This document shows, in pieces, positions 1 through 8,391 of a stretch of 62,592 bases of DNA (position 1 is the stretch's first letter; the number at the start of each line of letters is the position of its first letter). Where the stretch lies: assembly GCA_045600005.1 (NCBI GenBank), contig JAZRXB010000296.1, forward strand, positions 1-62,592, given 5' to 3'. The DNA is from Flemingiibacterium sp045600005 (GTDB taxonomy: Bacteria; Bacillota; Clostridia; Oscillospirales; CAG-272). The position numbers and the translations under genes are program-made. The notes below the pieces were generated by a model. It had not been told where the DNA came from. It worked only from the letters and a program-made list of their open reading frames with translations, and did not search any database.

Positions 1-33
1 CTTTAAGATGACAAACGTTATAATATAATCCGT

Positions 34-174
34 TTTTTATGTCGGCTTTGCCGACATAAAAACACCTCTAAGGCGAGCCGGGGCGAGCCCTCGCGCCGAA
101 GGGAGCCAACAAAACTTTGTTTTGTTGGCGGCGATAAGCGCGAGTACCGATTGTAAAACGAAGTTTTACAATCG
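34..174. repeat. three short perfect palindromes upstream of comM
   Basis: Three separate perfect inverted repeats, each with a 3-base loop: arms 34-46/50-62 (13 bp), 105-115/119-129 (11 bp) and 148-159/163-174 (12 bp). The third has arm CGATTGTAAAAC and is nearly identical to a palindrome at 32286-32318. None is followed by a clear T-run in the direction of comM, so they look like dispersed palindromic repeats rather than plain terminators. They fill the whole gap before the comM ribosome binding site. Confidence 0.8.
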
Positions 175-204
175 ACTACGAATTGCTGAAAAAGGAGAAA
201 GAGA

Positions 205-1758
205 ATGTATTCTGTCATATACTCGGCGGGACTTGTCGGGATCGACGGCTTTCTGGTCAGCGTGGAATGCGACGCGCAGAACAAGATCCCGCAGTTTGAG
301 ATCATCGGGCTGCCGGACGCTTCGATCAAGGAAGCGAAGGACCGGGTAATGTCCGCGTTCCAGAACAGCGGCTTCGATTTTCCCGATACGGCGCTGACCG
401 TCAATCTCGCTCCCGCCGATAAGAAAAAGGCGGGCTCGTCCTTCGATCTGGCGATCATGATCGGCGTGATGAAGACCTGCCGGTATCTTCCCGACGGGCT
501 TGACCTTACATCGTCCTGCTTTATCGGCGAGCTGTCGCTGTCGGGCGAGGTGCGCGGGGTGAACGGCGTTCTGAGTATGTGCCTTGCCGCCAAGAGCGCG
601 GGACTGACGCAGATCTACGTTCCCGCCGCCAACGCGGGAGAGGCTTCGGTCGTGGACGGCGTGAATATTTACGGCGTGTCCGACGTTTCTGAGCTGATCG
701 GGCATCTCAGCGGCAGAAAGCCGATCGCGCCGACCGTGTTCGACCGCGCGATGTTCACGGCGCGGGTCGGGAAGTCGGGGAACGATTTCTCCGAGGTCAA
801 GGGACAGGAAAGGGTCAAGCGCGCGCTTGAGATCGCGGCGGCGGGCGGACACAACATTCTGCTGATAGGACCGCCCGGCACGGGAAAATCCATGCTCGCC
901 AAGCGCATCCCGACGATCCTGCCCGAAATGACCTTTGAGGAAGCCATCGAGACGACCCGGATCCACTCCATCGCGGGCGTTCTGCCGGAGGGCGTTTCGC
1001 TGATCACATCGCGTCCCTTCCGTTCTCCGCATCACACGATGTCCGCTCCCAGTCTGGTCGGCGGCGGAACGAATCCTCAGCCGGGCGAAATATCGCTGTC
1101 CCACAACGGCGTGCTGTTTCTGGACGAGCTGCCCGAATTCGGCAAAAACGTCACTGAGGCGCTTCGTCAGCCGCTCGAAGACCGCAGCGTCACGATCACC
1201 CGGACGAACGGAAAGATCACCTACCCCTGCTCGTTCATGCTCGTCGCGGCGATGAATCCCTGCAAATGCGGCTACTACGGACATCCGACCCGCGCCTGCA
1301 TCTGCAAGCCGGGCGATATCCGCAAATATCTGTCGAAAATCAGCGGACCGTTAATCGACCGGATCGACATTCAGGTCGAGGTGGCGTCGCTCACCTTCGA
1401 TGAGCTGTCGACGCCGGGAACGGGGGAAACCTCCGCCGAGATCCGGCAGAGGGTCAACAAAGCCCGTGCGTTTGCGCGCGAACGCTACGAAAAAGCGGCT
1501 GCCGAGGGAAAAGCGCCGATGATCTGGAGGAACGCGGATATGTCGTCGCGGCATTTCGGGCAGTTCTGCAAAATGGACGACGCGGCGGCCGCGCTGCTGC
1601 GCGGCGCATACGACAGGCTCGGACTGTCGGCGCGCGGATACGACCGTCTGCTCCGGGTCGCGCGGACCATCGCGGACCTTGCCGCGTCCGAACAGATCGA
1701 AGAAAAGCACATCGCCGAAGCCATCCAGCTCCGCAGTCTGGATCGGAAATACTGGTGA
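205..1758 (+). CDS. comM: YifB/ComM family Mg-chelatase-like AAA+ ATPase
   Basis: Full-length family member of 517 residues. The N-terminal part (about 1-190) is the ChlI-like/Lon-protease-fold domain typical of YifB. Walker A GPPGTGKS is at residues 222-229, Walker B is FLDELPEF, and the zinc-finger-like CNPCKCGYYGHP segment with further Cys residues lies about residue 350. The C-terminal Mg-chelatase domain ends in the usual LRSLDRKYW. In Gram-negative bacteria ComM is a hexameric helicase that helps branch migration during natural transformation; in clostridia the role is less clear. The ATG follows AAAGGAGAAAGAG. It stands alone: palindromes lie upstream and a 433-base gap follows. Family assignment is secure; the function in this host is inferred. 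Confidence 0.95.
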   Translation: MYSVIYSAGLVGIDGFLVSVECDAQNKIPQFEIIGLPDASIKEAKDRVMSAFQNSGFDFPDTALTVNLAPADKKKAGSSFDLAIMIGVMKTCRYLPDGLDLTSSCFIGELSLSGEVRGVNGVLSMCLAAKSAGLTQIYVPAANAGEASVVDGVNIYGVSDVSELIGHLSGRKPIAPTVFDRAMFTARVGKSGNDFSEVKGQERVKRALEIAAAGGHNILLIGPPGTGKSMLAKRIPTILPEMTFEEAIETTRIHSIAGVLPEGVSLITSRPFRSPHHTMSAPSLVGGGTNPQPGEISLSHNGVLFLDELPEFGKNVTEALRQPLEDRSVTITRTNGKITYPCSFMLVAAMNPCKCGYYGHPTRACICKPGDIRKYLSKISGPLIDRIDIQVEVASLTFDELSTPGTGETSAEIRQRVNKARAFARERYEKAAAEGKAPMIWRNADMSSRHFGQFCKMDDAAAALLRGAYDRLGLSARGYDRLLRVARTIADLAASEQIEEKHIAEAIQLRSLDRKYW

Positions 1759-1816
1759 AGACGCTTCTTCTCCGCCGCCTGAAAAAGCCGTCGGCATTCG
1801 GACGGCGGAGGACGGC

Positions 1817-2020
1817 TGTGGATTTCCGCCCCGGAGTTTTCAACAGCGCCGAAGCGCGTCTTCACATGGATGTGGAGAAATTTCCCCGCATTCTGTCGGT
1901 TTGTGAAGAAAAAACAGACGGGCAGGGGAGGATATGTGGAGAACGGGGCGGAACAAAGGCTCAAAACGGTCAAAATCAAGCTGAATTATCCACAATCTCC
2001 ACAGGAAAGCCTGTGGAAAA
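1817..2020. other. cluster of DnaA-box-like 9-mers
   Basis: The intergenic stretch 1759-2191 holds no convincing gene. Within about 200 bases it carries a perfect DnaA box TTATCCACA (1986-1994) and four one-mismatch matches to its reverse complement TGTGGATAA: TGTGGATTT (1817-1825), TGTGGAGAA (1871-1879 and 1935-1943) and TGTGGAAAA (2012-2020). There is also a two-mismatch site ATCTCCACA at 1995-2003. The inner pair forms an 8-bp inverted repeat (1998-2005/2010-2017). No obvious AT-rich unwinding element and no dnaA or dnaN gene are nearby. This could be an origin, a DnaA-titrating cluster, or a regulatory region for the next gene. Confidence 0.5.
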
Positions 2021-2191
2021 ACTGCTTCGGAACCGTGCGGAAGAGACAGAATTACACAGAGGGAACGATGGAGAACGGGAGAACGGCTCTCCCAAACAGA
2101 CACAGCTTTTCAACAGGATTTCCACCGGGTCGGACACGGCGGCGCCTGTGCGAATCCTTGTGCGGTGAAAACAGAAGAAAGGAAAACAGAG

Positions 2192-3112
2192 ATGAGTGAA
2201 AAAACGGTTTTCACCATGCTGGTCGGCGTACCGGGGAGCGGAAAAAGCCGGCTTGCCGATACGCTGCGGGAGGAAGGGTACGCGGTCCATTCCTCCGACC
2301 GCCTGAGAGAGGAATGGTACGGCGACGAAAGCGTACAGGGACAGCCCGGACCGCTGTTCGACGAACTGCGCAAAAGGGTGAGGGAAGACCTGAAAGGCGG
2401 ACGATCCGTCGTGCTGGATGCGACCAACCTGAGCCGGAAAAGACGGATGGGCTTTCTGCGTGTGCTGAACGGAATTGACTGCCGGAAGGTCTGCATCCCG
2501 GTACTGACGCCGCCCCGTCTGTGTGAGGAACGGGATGCGGGACGCGCACGGACGGTCGGCGCGCCGGTGATCCGGCGGATGCTGGCTTCCTTTGAATGTC
2601 CGACGGCGGGAGAGGGATGGGACGAGGTCCAGCCGTTTGCGTGGCGGGAGAACGATCCGTTTCCGTTTGAGGACGCCCGCCGCTTTGCGCTCGACACGCC
2701 GTGCCATAAGCTGACGCTCGGCGAACATCTCGAAAAGACCGCCCGATACTGCGTCGAACACGGTTTCTCTGAGGAGGTACAGTTGGCGGCGCGGTACCAC
2801 GACTGCGGCAAATACTACATCAAGCGCTTGGTCAGCGCACAGGGCGTTCCGACCGAATACGCGCAGTATGACGGTCACGAAAATTTCAGCTCGTATCTGT
2901 TTCTGACCGAACAGTGCTGCGGCAGAGAACTGACGGCGGAGGCTTTCGCCGGAACGCTCTATGCGGCGAACCTGATCTGCTGGCATATGCACCCGGCAAA
3001 GGTCTGGGATCTTTCCGAGCGGGAACGGCGGTGGGACGAACGCTTTTTAGGCGCGGAAACGATCCGGGACCTGATGCTGCTTCACGAGGCAAATCGTGCC
3101 GCAAGAGAATAA
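2192..3112 (+). CDS. P-loop kinase (AAA_33 type) fused to an HD-domain
   Basis: 306 residues. The N-terminal half is a polynucleotide-kinase-like P-loop domain with Walker A GVPGSGKS at residues 12-19, a DRLREEWYGD substrate-side segment and VVLDATNL, the usual Walker B-like strand of this group. The C-terminal half carries a metal-dependent HD motif (YHDCGKYY, around residue 203), with LGEHLEKTA before it and GHENFSSY after it as likely extra ligands. The architecture suggests phosphorylation plus phosphate or phosphodiester removal on a nucleotide or RNA end. That is inference, and the substrate is unknown. ATG 2192 is preferred over an upstream GTG at 2165 because GAAAGGAAAACAG precedes it. 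The DnaA-box-like cluster lies upstream. No partner gene is recognisable. Confidence 0.8.
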   Translation: MSEKTVFTMLVGVPGSGKSRLADTLREEGYAVHSSDRLREEWYGDESVQGQPGPLFDELRKRVREDLKGGRSVVLDATNLSRKRRMGFLRVLNGIDCRKVCIPVLTPPRLCEERDAGRARTVGAPVIRRMLASFECPTAGEGWDEVQPFAWRENDPFPFEDARRFALDTPCHKLTLGEHLEKTARYCVEHGFSEEVQLAARYHDCGKYYIKRLVSAQGVPTEYAQYDGHENFSSYLFLTEQCCGRELTAEAFAGTLYAANLICWHMHPAKVWDLSERERRWDERFLGAETIRDLMLLHEANRAARE

Positions 3113-3139
3113 AAATCGGCAGAAAAACAGAAAAACCAC

Positions 3140-3168
3140 TTGACAAAGCTCCAGTCAGGTGGTATAAT
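3140..3168 (+). promoter_or_regulatory. sigma-A promoter for the DUF6323/DUF6179-like pair
   Basis: Consensus TTGACA (3140-3145), 17-base spacer, TATAAT (3163-3168). It lies about 120 bases before the start of the next gene, in a short AT-rich gap. Confidence 0.85.
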
Positions 3169-3287
3169 ACTTCATATTATGCTTTTGCAAACAAATCCCC
3201 ATATTACTTATCAAAGTATATCACGAATTTGGGGAACTGTCAACCGAATACCGGACTAATTTACAAATTGTTCACAAAAGGAGAGCG

Positions 3288-3998
3288 ATGTCATTGGACG
3301 CACTGACCGTACTGAATCGGATCCTGTCACCGACAGTCGAAAACTGTATGCGGGACGCGGGACAACTCATGGCGCTGAACGATCAGACCGCCGCGTGGGG
3401 ACTGACGCTGACGCAGGAGGAAGCGGCACAGGTCGCGGTCTGCCGGACGAAGGCGCTTCATCTGAACGAGCGGATCGAGGTCGGACTCGGCGCGCTGGAA
3501 AAGCTCACGGCGGTGTTCGCGGCGTCCGGGTACGTCGAACGGTCGGACTGGGCGGAGCTGCTCTGCCGCGTGACCGAAATGTTCTATCAATATAAAACCG
3601 ACATGGAGGACCGGATATCGGACACCGAGCTGATCGCGTATCTTTTCTACTGCTTCGAGCTGGAATGCGGCGGTGATCCGGATCTGACGGAGGAGCGTCT
3701 CGACGAGCTGTGCCGCGGAGAAAATAACGGCGGCTTCTCCTTTGATGAGGAAGACGGCGAAGACGGAGCAGACGGCTGGGAACGGTCGCCGGAACGGTCG
3801 CGCGGGCTGATCGAAGATCTGCTGAACGCTTACCGGACGGTGAAGGAGGGCGTACACTGGCCTGTCAGCACGACCGAGATCGTCTGTCAGCTGACCGCCA
3901 TCCTGCGCGCAAGCGGCGGAAGCACCGAGTATCTGGCGCGGGCGGCGGACGAGCTGACCGCCTATCTGAACGAGAAGGGAGCGGACGAAAATGAATGA
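3288..3998 (+). CDS. DUF6323-like protein of unknown function
   Basis: 236 residues, acidic, predicted soluble and largely helical. The segment from about residue 20 to 125 (LMALN, GLTLTQEEAAQV, VGLGALEKL, FYQYKTDMEDRISDTEL) resembles what I recall of the uncharacterised clostridial family DUF6323. An acidic linker rich in Gly, Asp and Glu (about 140-165) leads to a second helical segment of about 70 residues. The ATG has a good site (AAAGGAGAGCG). The next gene overlaps its end by 8 bases, which implies translational coupling, and the two families are recalled as travelling together. No catalytic motif is visible. The family label is from memory and should be treated as probable. Confidence 0.65.
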   Translation: MSLDALTVLNRILSPTVENCMRDAGQLMALNDQTAAWGLTLTQEEAAQVAVCRTKALHLNERIEVGLGALEKLTAVFAASGYVERSDWAELLCRVTEMFYQYKTDMEDRISDTELIAYLFYCFELECGGDPDLTEERLDELCRGENNGGFSFDEEDGEDGADGWERSPERSRGLIEDLLNAYRTVKEGVHWPVSTTEIVCQLTAILRASGGSTEYLARAADELTAYLNEKGADENE

Positions 3999-4947
3999 AC
4001 TGACAGCCATGTCGGGTTTTGACGAATCCCGGCTGGAACGGGACAACTACACGCTTTCCCTGTCGGCCGAAGCGCTGCGATGCGGATTCTGTACCGCCGC
4101 GCAGCACGATGCGGTTCAGGCGCAGGCGCTCGATCTGCTCGCTGAGCGTATCCTTCTCTATACCGACGGTCAGTCGACCTCGGTGAAGAACGATACGGCT
4201 TTGCAGCTGTTCCGTTCGATCCTGTACTGCTGCGACCTCTCCATGATGAAGGAACCTGTCGAAAACGCCGCGAAAAGGCTGTTTTCCGACGGTCTCGAAG
4301 CGGTCTTTTACGACGGCATGATCATCGGGAAGGAACTGACGCTGAAAGCGGCCGCCGGACTTCGCACGGTACGTGAGAACCGGATCAGAGCCGACAGCGT
4401 GCCGTACAATCTGCTTCTGAACGCGGATCTATACAAGCTGCTTCAAAGCTACGATCTGCGTTACGACGCGGCGCAAAATCTGATGAAGGTCGATTACGCC
4501 ATGCCGACGGTCAATCGGAACGTGAACGGCATCAGCGGCGTGCTTCATATGCTGACTGAGCTGGAGACCGAAAACCGCTTTGTCGGCACGTTCGACGCGG
4601 CGGAACGTCAGACCCTGTTTGAACGCTGGCACAGAGAACTGGCGACGCCGGGCGCGGAGTGCGTGAACCTCGGCAAGCTCTGTTTCATGACGGCGATCCT
4701 GTCGCTGCTGGCAGGACGGGACGAGCCGTCTCTCGTGATGGGTCCGGCGGACATTGCTTCGCTGACGACGCTCGGCTGTACGGGCGACCAGCCCTACTAC
4801 GCCGCGCTCAACGTGCTGCACCGGCTGAACGAACGGGCGCCCGAACGGTATCTGATGCTGCTGCTCAAAAACAGCCGCGCCGAGCTTACCCAGCTGTTCC
4901 GCGGCGGAGAAAAGGCGCTGCGGTATTTCATCCGGACGGAGAACTGA
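3991..4947 (+). CDS. DUF6179-like protein of unknown function
   Basis: 318 residues, predicted soluble and helical. The N-terminal third contains LLAERILLYTDGQSTSVKND, close to the YTxGxSSSV signature I associate with DUF6179. There are no transmembrane segments or recognisable active-site motifs. Its start codon lies inside the end of the DUF6323-like gene, and a strong hairpin terminator follows the stop at once. The two genes therefore form a complete two-gene transcription unit from the promoter at 3140. Tight coupling suggests the two proteins act as a complex or in sequence. Function unknown. Confidence 0.65.
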   Translation: MNELTAMSGFDESRLERDNYTLSLSAEALRCGFCTAAQHDAVQAQALDLLAERILLYTDGQSTSVKNDTALQLFRSILYCCDLSMMKEPVENAAKRLFSDGLEAVFYDGMIIGKELTLKAAAGLRTVRENRIRADSVPYNLLLNADLYKLLQSYDLRYDAAQNLMKVDYAMPTVNRNVNGISGVLHMLTELETENRFVGTFDAAERQTLFERWHRELATPGAECVNLGKLCFMTAILSLLAGRDEPSLVMGPADIASLTTLGCTGDQPYYAALNVLHRLNERAPERYLMLLLKNSRAELTQLFRGGEKALRYFIRTEN

Positions 4948-4978
4948 AAAAGAGCGGGGATTTTTCCCCGCTCTTTTT
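4948..4978. terminator. bidirectional intrinsic terminator
   Basis: GC-rich stem AGAGCGGGGA/TCCCCGCTCT with A-run on the left and T-run on the right. It serves the DUF6179-like gene (plus strand) and proA (minus strand), whose stop codons flank it. Confidence 0.9.
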
Positions 4979-4984
4979 TCGTTA

Positions 4985-6229
4985 TTACCGGACCTGTCCG
5001 TCGCCGGTGATGAGATATTTTCCGGTCGTCAGCGCGTCAAGCCCCATCGGTCCGCGCGCGTGGAGCTTCTGCGTCGAGATGCCAAGCTCCGCGCCGAAGC
5101 CGAATTCGCCGCCGTCGGTGAACCGCGTCGAGGCGTTGACATAGACCGCAGCCGCGTCGATCTCGGCGCGGAACCGGGCGGCGTTCGCCATATCTCTCGT
5201 CATGATGCACTCGCTGTGCTTCGTGTTGTAGCGGTTGATGTGCGCGATGGCTTCGTCGATGCCAGACACGACCTTCACCGCAAGGATGTAGTCGTCGTAT
5301 TCGGTCGACCAGTCCTCCTCCTCCGCCGCCTTGCAGCCGAGGATGCGGCAGACCGTTTCGTCTCCGCGGATCTCGAGCGGATGATCGAGCGCAGCCGCGA
5401 ATTTCGGCAGGAAGGCTTCCGCCGCGCTCTCGTGGACCAGCAGGGTCTCGATGGCGTTGCAGACCGACGGGCGGGACAGCTTGGCGTTGCAGGCGACTCT
5501 GACCGCCATGTCGAGGTCGGCGCTCGCGTCAACGTAAAGATGGCAGTTGCCCGCGCCGGTCTCGATGACCGGAACGGACGCATTTTCGACGACGCTGCGG
5601 ATCAGACCCTTTCCGCCGCGCGGGACCAGCAGATCGACCAGTCCGCGCATCTTCATCAGCGCGGTCGAGCTTTCGCGCGACGTGTCGTCGACCAGCGTCA
5701 GCGCGTCGGCTGGAAGTCCGTTTTCGGTCAGCGCGCGGCGCATCAGTCCGACGAGCGCACGGTTGGTGGCGATGGCTTCCTTTCCGCCGCGCAGAACGCA
5801 GGCGTTGCCGGTTTTGAGACAGAGCGCAGCCGCGTCGACCGTGACGTTCGGACGGGCTTCATAGATGATGGCGACCACGCCGAGCGGGACGCGGATATGC
5901 TCGATGACCAGTCCGTTCGGACGGGTCGTGCGGGTGCCGGAGCCGATGGGATCCTCCAAGAGAACCAGCTGACGGAGACTTTCGGCAATACCGGAGATCC
6001 GCTTTTCGTCGAGCTTCAGCCGGTCGAGCATCGGCGCGGGAACGCCGTTTTCGGCGGCGTGCAGAAGGTCGTCCGTATTGGCGGAGAGGATGTCGGCAGT
6101 CTCCTCGCAGAGCAGAGCCGCGATGCGTTCCAGCACGGCGTTTTTGAGCTTTGTTCCCGCGCCCGCCAGCGCGGACTTGGAAGCGTTTGCCGCTTCGCAG
6201 AGAGATTTCACATAAGAGAAGGTTTCCAT
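4985..6229 (-). CDS. proA: glutamate-5-semialdehyde dehydrogenase (gamma-glutamyl phosphate reductase)
   Basis: 414 residues, the normal ProA length. It reduces gamma-glutamyl phosphate to glutamate semialdehyde with NADPH, the second step of proline synthesis. The N-terminal ALDH-like cofactor domain, PLGVVAIIYEARPNVT, CVLRGGKEA and the Cys-containing RPSVCNAIETLLVH segment are all characteristic, as is the GLDALTTGKYLI ending. It is the last gene of a minus-strand unit lipoprotein-iscS-proA. Its partner kinase proB is about 41 kb away at 46248-47039 rather than adjacent, which is less usual. The ATG is preceded by GAAAGGAACGG at a somewhat long spacing. Confidence 0.97.
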   Translation of the reverse strand: METFSYVKSLCEAANASKSALAGAGTKLKNAVLERIAALLCEETADILSANTDDLLHAAENGVPAPMLDRLKLDEKRISGIAESLRQLVLLEDPIGSGTRTTRPNGLVIEHIRVPLGVVAIIYEARPNVTVDAAALCLKTGNACVLRGGKEAIATNRALVGLMRRALTENGLPADALTLVDDTSRESSTALMKMRGLVDLLVPRGGKGLIRSVVENASVPVIETGAGNCHLYVDASADLDMAVRVACNAKLSRPSVCNAIETLLVHESAAEAFLPKFAAALDHPLEIRGDETVCRILGCKAAEEEDWSTEYDDYILAVKVVSGIDEAIAHINRYNTKHSECIMTRDMANAARFRAEIDAAAVYVNASTRFTDGGEFGFGAELGISTQKLHARGPMGLDALTTGKYLITGDGQVR

Positions 6230-6317
6230 TTCCGATGACCGTTCCTTTCAGGAGTCCGGCAGTACGGCGTTTTTCCGGCGTCTGCCTGTCCGATATTGCG
6301 CCTCGATCCGGGGATCG

Positions 6318-7499
6318 TTACCGTCTGACCAGCGCTTTCATCGCGCGTTCCAGCTCGGAGAGGAAGAAGTCCGCTTCTTCCATCGTATTCTGTCCGCCGA
6401 GGCTCACGCGGATGGTGCAGTCCGCATCGTGAGCGGACAGACCGAACGCCGCCAGCACGTGGCTGCCGTGACCGGTGTTCGACGAGCAGGCGGAACCGCT
6501 CGACACGAAAATGCCCGTACCCGACAGACTGTGAAGCATCGTTTCGCTTCGGATGGAGGGCAGAGTAACGCTGAGGATATGCGGCGCGGCGTTTTCGCCC
6601 GGCAGATTGAGCTTCACGCCGGGAAAACGCGCGCTGTCGGAGAGCGCTTCGATGAGATGCGCGCGGATGAGACGGGTCGATTCGATCTCCGCGTCCCGGC
6701 GGGCGATACCGGCTTTGACCGCCGCGCCGAAGCCGGCGATGCCGATGACGTTTTCCGTGCCGGAGCGCATTCCCTGCTCCTGACCGCCGCCGAAGATGAC
6801 CGGCGTCAGCTTCTTCGCCGTCAGGACCGCCTGAGAGACGCAGAGCGCGCCGACGCCCTTCGGACCGCCGATTTTATGGGAACTGACCGTGATCATGTCC
6901 GCGCCGAGCGACTTTGCGGTGAAGGGGACCTTCATGTAGCCCTGCACGCAGTCGGTGTGCATCAGCGTTTCGGGATTCGCCGCCTTGACGATGGCGGAGA
7001 TGCGGCGGATATCGTAGACCGCGCCGGTCTCGTTGTTGACCAGCATGAAGCTGGCGAGGATCGTGTCGCGGTCCGCCGCGCGTTCGATGAGCGCGTAGTC
7101 CGGCACGCCGCCGACCGTAGGGACGCGGACGATCTCAAAGCCGCGTTCTTCGAGCGCTTTTGCCGTTTCGAGAACGGCGGGATGCTCGCTGTCCGAGATG
7201 AGGATCTTCTTTTTTGTGCGGAAATGCTTCGCCGACGCGGCGCCGGTCAGCGCGAGATTGTCCGCTTCGGTGCCGCTGGCGGTGAAGACGAGCTGCCGCG
7301 CGTCGTTTTTCGTCACGCATTTCACGCCGAGCGACGCGAGAACGGCTTTCCTTGCGTCGGTGACGATATGCTCCGCTTCCACGCCGAGCGTGTGGAGGGA
7401 GGACGGATTGCCGTAGGTCTCCATCGCCGCCGTCATCGCGGTCTTCGCTTCGGCGCAGAGCGGCGTGGTGGCGCTGTTGTCAAAATAGATCGGTTTCAT
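6318..7499 (-). CDS. iscS: cysteine desulfurase, NifS/IscS family
   Basis: 393 residues. A PLP enzyme that takes sulfur from cysteine for Fe-S clusters and tRNA thiolation. It starts with the classic YFDNSATTP. The PLP lysine is K209 in SSHKIGGPKG, and the persulfide cysteine is C338 in SSGSACSS. EHPA, NNETGA and GGGQEQGMRSGTEN are all present, so it looks fully active. It belongs to the class in which the catalytic Cys sits in a longer loop (IscS/NifS type) rather than SufS. It lies 8 bases after the lipoprotein gene and 88 before proA. A likely client is ThiI at 15906, not adjacent here. A scaffold gene (iscU/nifU) is not visible. Confidence 0.95.
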   Translation of the reverse strand: MKPIYFDNSATTPLCAEAKTAMTAAMETYGNPSSLHTLGVEAEHIVTDARKAVLASLGVKCVTKNDARQLVFTASGTEADNLALTGAASAKHFRTKKKILISDSEHPAVLETAKALEERGFEIVRVPTVGGVPDYALIERAADRDTILASFMLVNNETGAVYDIRRISAIVKAANPETLMHTDCVQGYMKVPFTAKSLGADMITVSSHKIGGPKGVGALCVSQAVLTAKKLTPVIFGGGQEQGMRSGTENVIGIAGFGAAVKAGIARRDAEIESTRLIRAHLIEALSDSARFPGVKLNLPGENAAPHILSVTLPSIRSETMLHSLSGTGIFVSSGSACSSNTGHGSHVLAAFGLSAHDADCTIRVSLGGQNTMEEADFFLSELERAMKALVRR

Positions 7500-7507
7500 C
7501 GAAGACG

Positions 7508-8032
7508 TCAGTCCTTATAGGCAAAATACTCAAGGATGGCGGCGACGTCCTCAAGGTGGGATTCATACTTGTCCGCCGAAGCGGTGTAGGTGAAGATATA
7601 CACCTGATTTTTTCGGAACGAAACGAGCTGCATGAACTGATACGCCGTGCCGGACAGCGTACCCGTATAGACGTATTCCTTTGCGACCGTGCCGCCGAGC
7701 AGCGCGTCGTCGCTCGAAACGAGCGTATAATCCGGGAAGACCGCCTTGAAGTCGGCTTCATAGGACGTCCAGTAGTCGTCGATGGAGGTGACGGAGCCGT
7801 CCAGCTCGAACGCCGTGACCGAAACGCTCGACGGGTCGCGTCCGTCGTAGTACGCCGAGGTCATGCCGGTCGAGATATCGGTCGTCCATTCGTCCGGTAC
7901 GTAGAGGTGATAGGTCACGCCTTCGTCCGAGATCTCCTTGAAGCCCATCGGAGCCGAATTGGTCTGTCCGCACGAAACGAGCGTCGTGACGGCGAGAAGG
8001 CACGCCAGTGCGAAGGAAGCTGCTTTTTTCAT
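7508..8032 (-). CDS. small lipoprotein, PsbP/DUF1795-like
   Basis: 174 residues. It has a type II signal peptide with lipobox LVSC, so Cys21 is the lipidated residue and the mature protein is anchored outside the membrane. The remainder (GVTYHLYVPDEWTTDI, SVSVTAFEL, YEYVYTGTLSGTAYQFMQ, VYIFTYTASADKYESHLEDV) has the alternating strands of PsbP-like/DUF1795 proteins found as lipoproteins in clostridia. Function unknown. It is the first gene of the lipoprotein-iscS-proA unit, with a strong promoter about 195 bases upstream. The long 5' region has no clear riboswitch. Confidence 0.8.
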   Translation of the reverse strand: MKKAASFALACLLAVTTLVSCGQTNSAPMGFKEISDEGVTYHLYVPDEWTTDISTGMTSAYYDGRDPSSVSVTAFELDGSVTSIDDYWTSYEADFKAVFPDYTLVSSDDALLGGTVAKEYVYTGTLSGTAYQFMQLVSFRKNQVYIFTYTASADKYESHLEDVAAILEYFAYKD

Positions 8033-8225
8033 AGAGGAAAACCATGTCTGCCGCGTCCTTTGCCAGAAGCGGACGCCGACAGCCTTTCTGCGTCATTTTC
8101 CGCGCGGAAACGGGACCGCGCCGGAACAAAATCGTATAGCGTATGGGGAACTCTGAAAATCCAATAAAACAGAATATCCGGAGCTTCCGGTTTTTTATCT
8201 CTCGTGAATCTCCGGCGATATCTTT

Positions 8226-8255
8226 ATTATACACTTTCGGAACGGGGCTTGTCAA
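8226..8255 (-). promoter_or_regulatory. sigma-A promoter for lipoprotein-iscS-proA
   Basis: On the minus strand TTGACA (8250-8255), 18-base spacer, TATAAT (8226-8231). The leader to the lipoprotein start is about 185 bases, and I see no gene or known riboswitch in it. Confidence 0.85.
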
Positions 8256-8359
8256 CTTCAATTTGTAAACAGTGCGGCAAAATCCCGTAAAATCGGCGTC
8301 CGGCGCGGCGGTTCCGGCTTTGCTGACCGACCATGACGGCATGGGAACGGCGCGGACGG

Positions 8360-8390
8360 AAAAAGCGTCCGTCCTGCGGCGGGCGCTTTT
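8360..8390 (-). terminator. terminator of rnpB
   Basis: Immediately after the RNA's 3' end on the minus strand: AAAAGCG, a short CCG/CGG stem, then CGCTTTTT. The stem is imperfect, but position and T-run fit an intrinsic terminator. Confidence 0.65.
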
Positions 8391-8391
8391 C

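Noticed and set aside
1755..2168. 137-codon plus-strand frame in the gap after comM
   Set aside because: No ribosome binding site, low-complexity basic/polar composition, overlaps the comM end; the stretch is better explained by DnaA-box-like sites.
5060..7520. Two long plus-strand frames (392 and 363 codons) opposite proA and iscS
   Set aside because: Antisense shadows caused by high GC and codon bias; Arg/Asp-rich, no motifs, no start signals.
8033..8225. Riboswitch in the lipoprotein leader
   Set aside because: About 190 bases without a recognisable aptamer core or terminator; left as plain leader.
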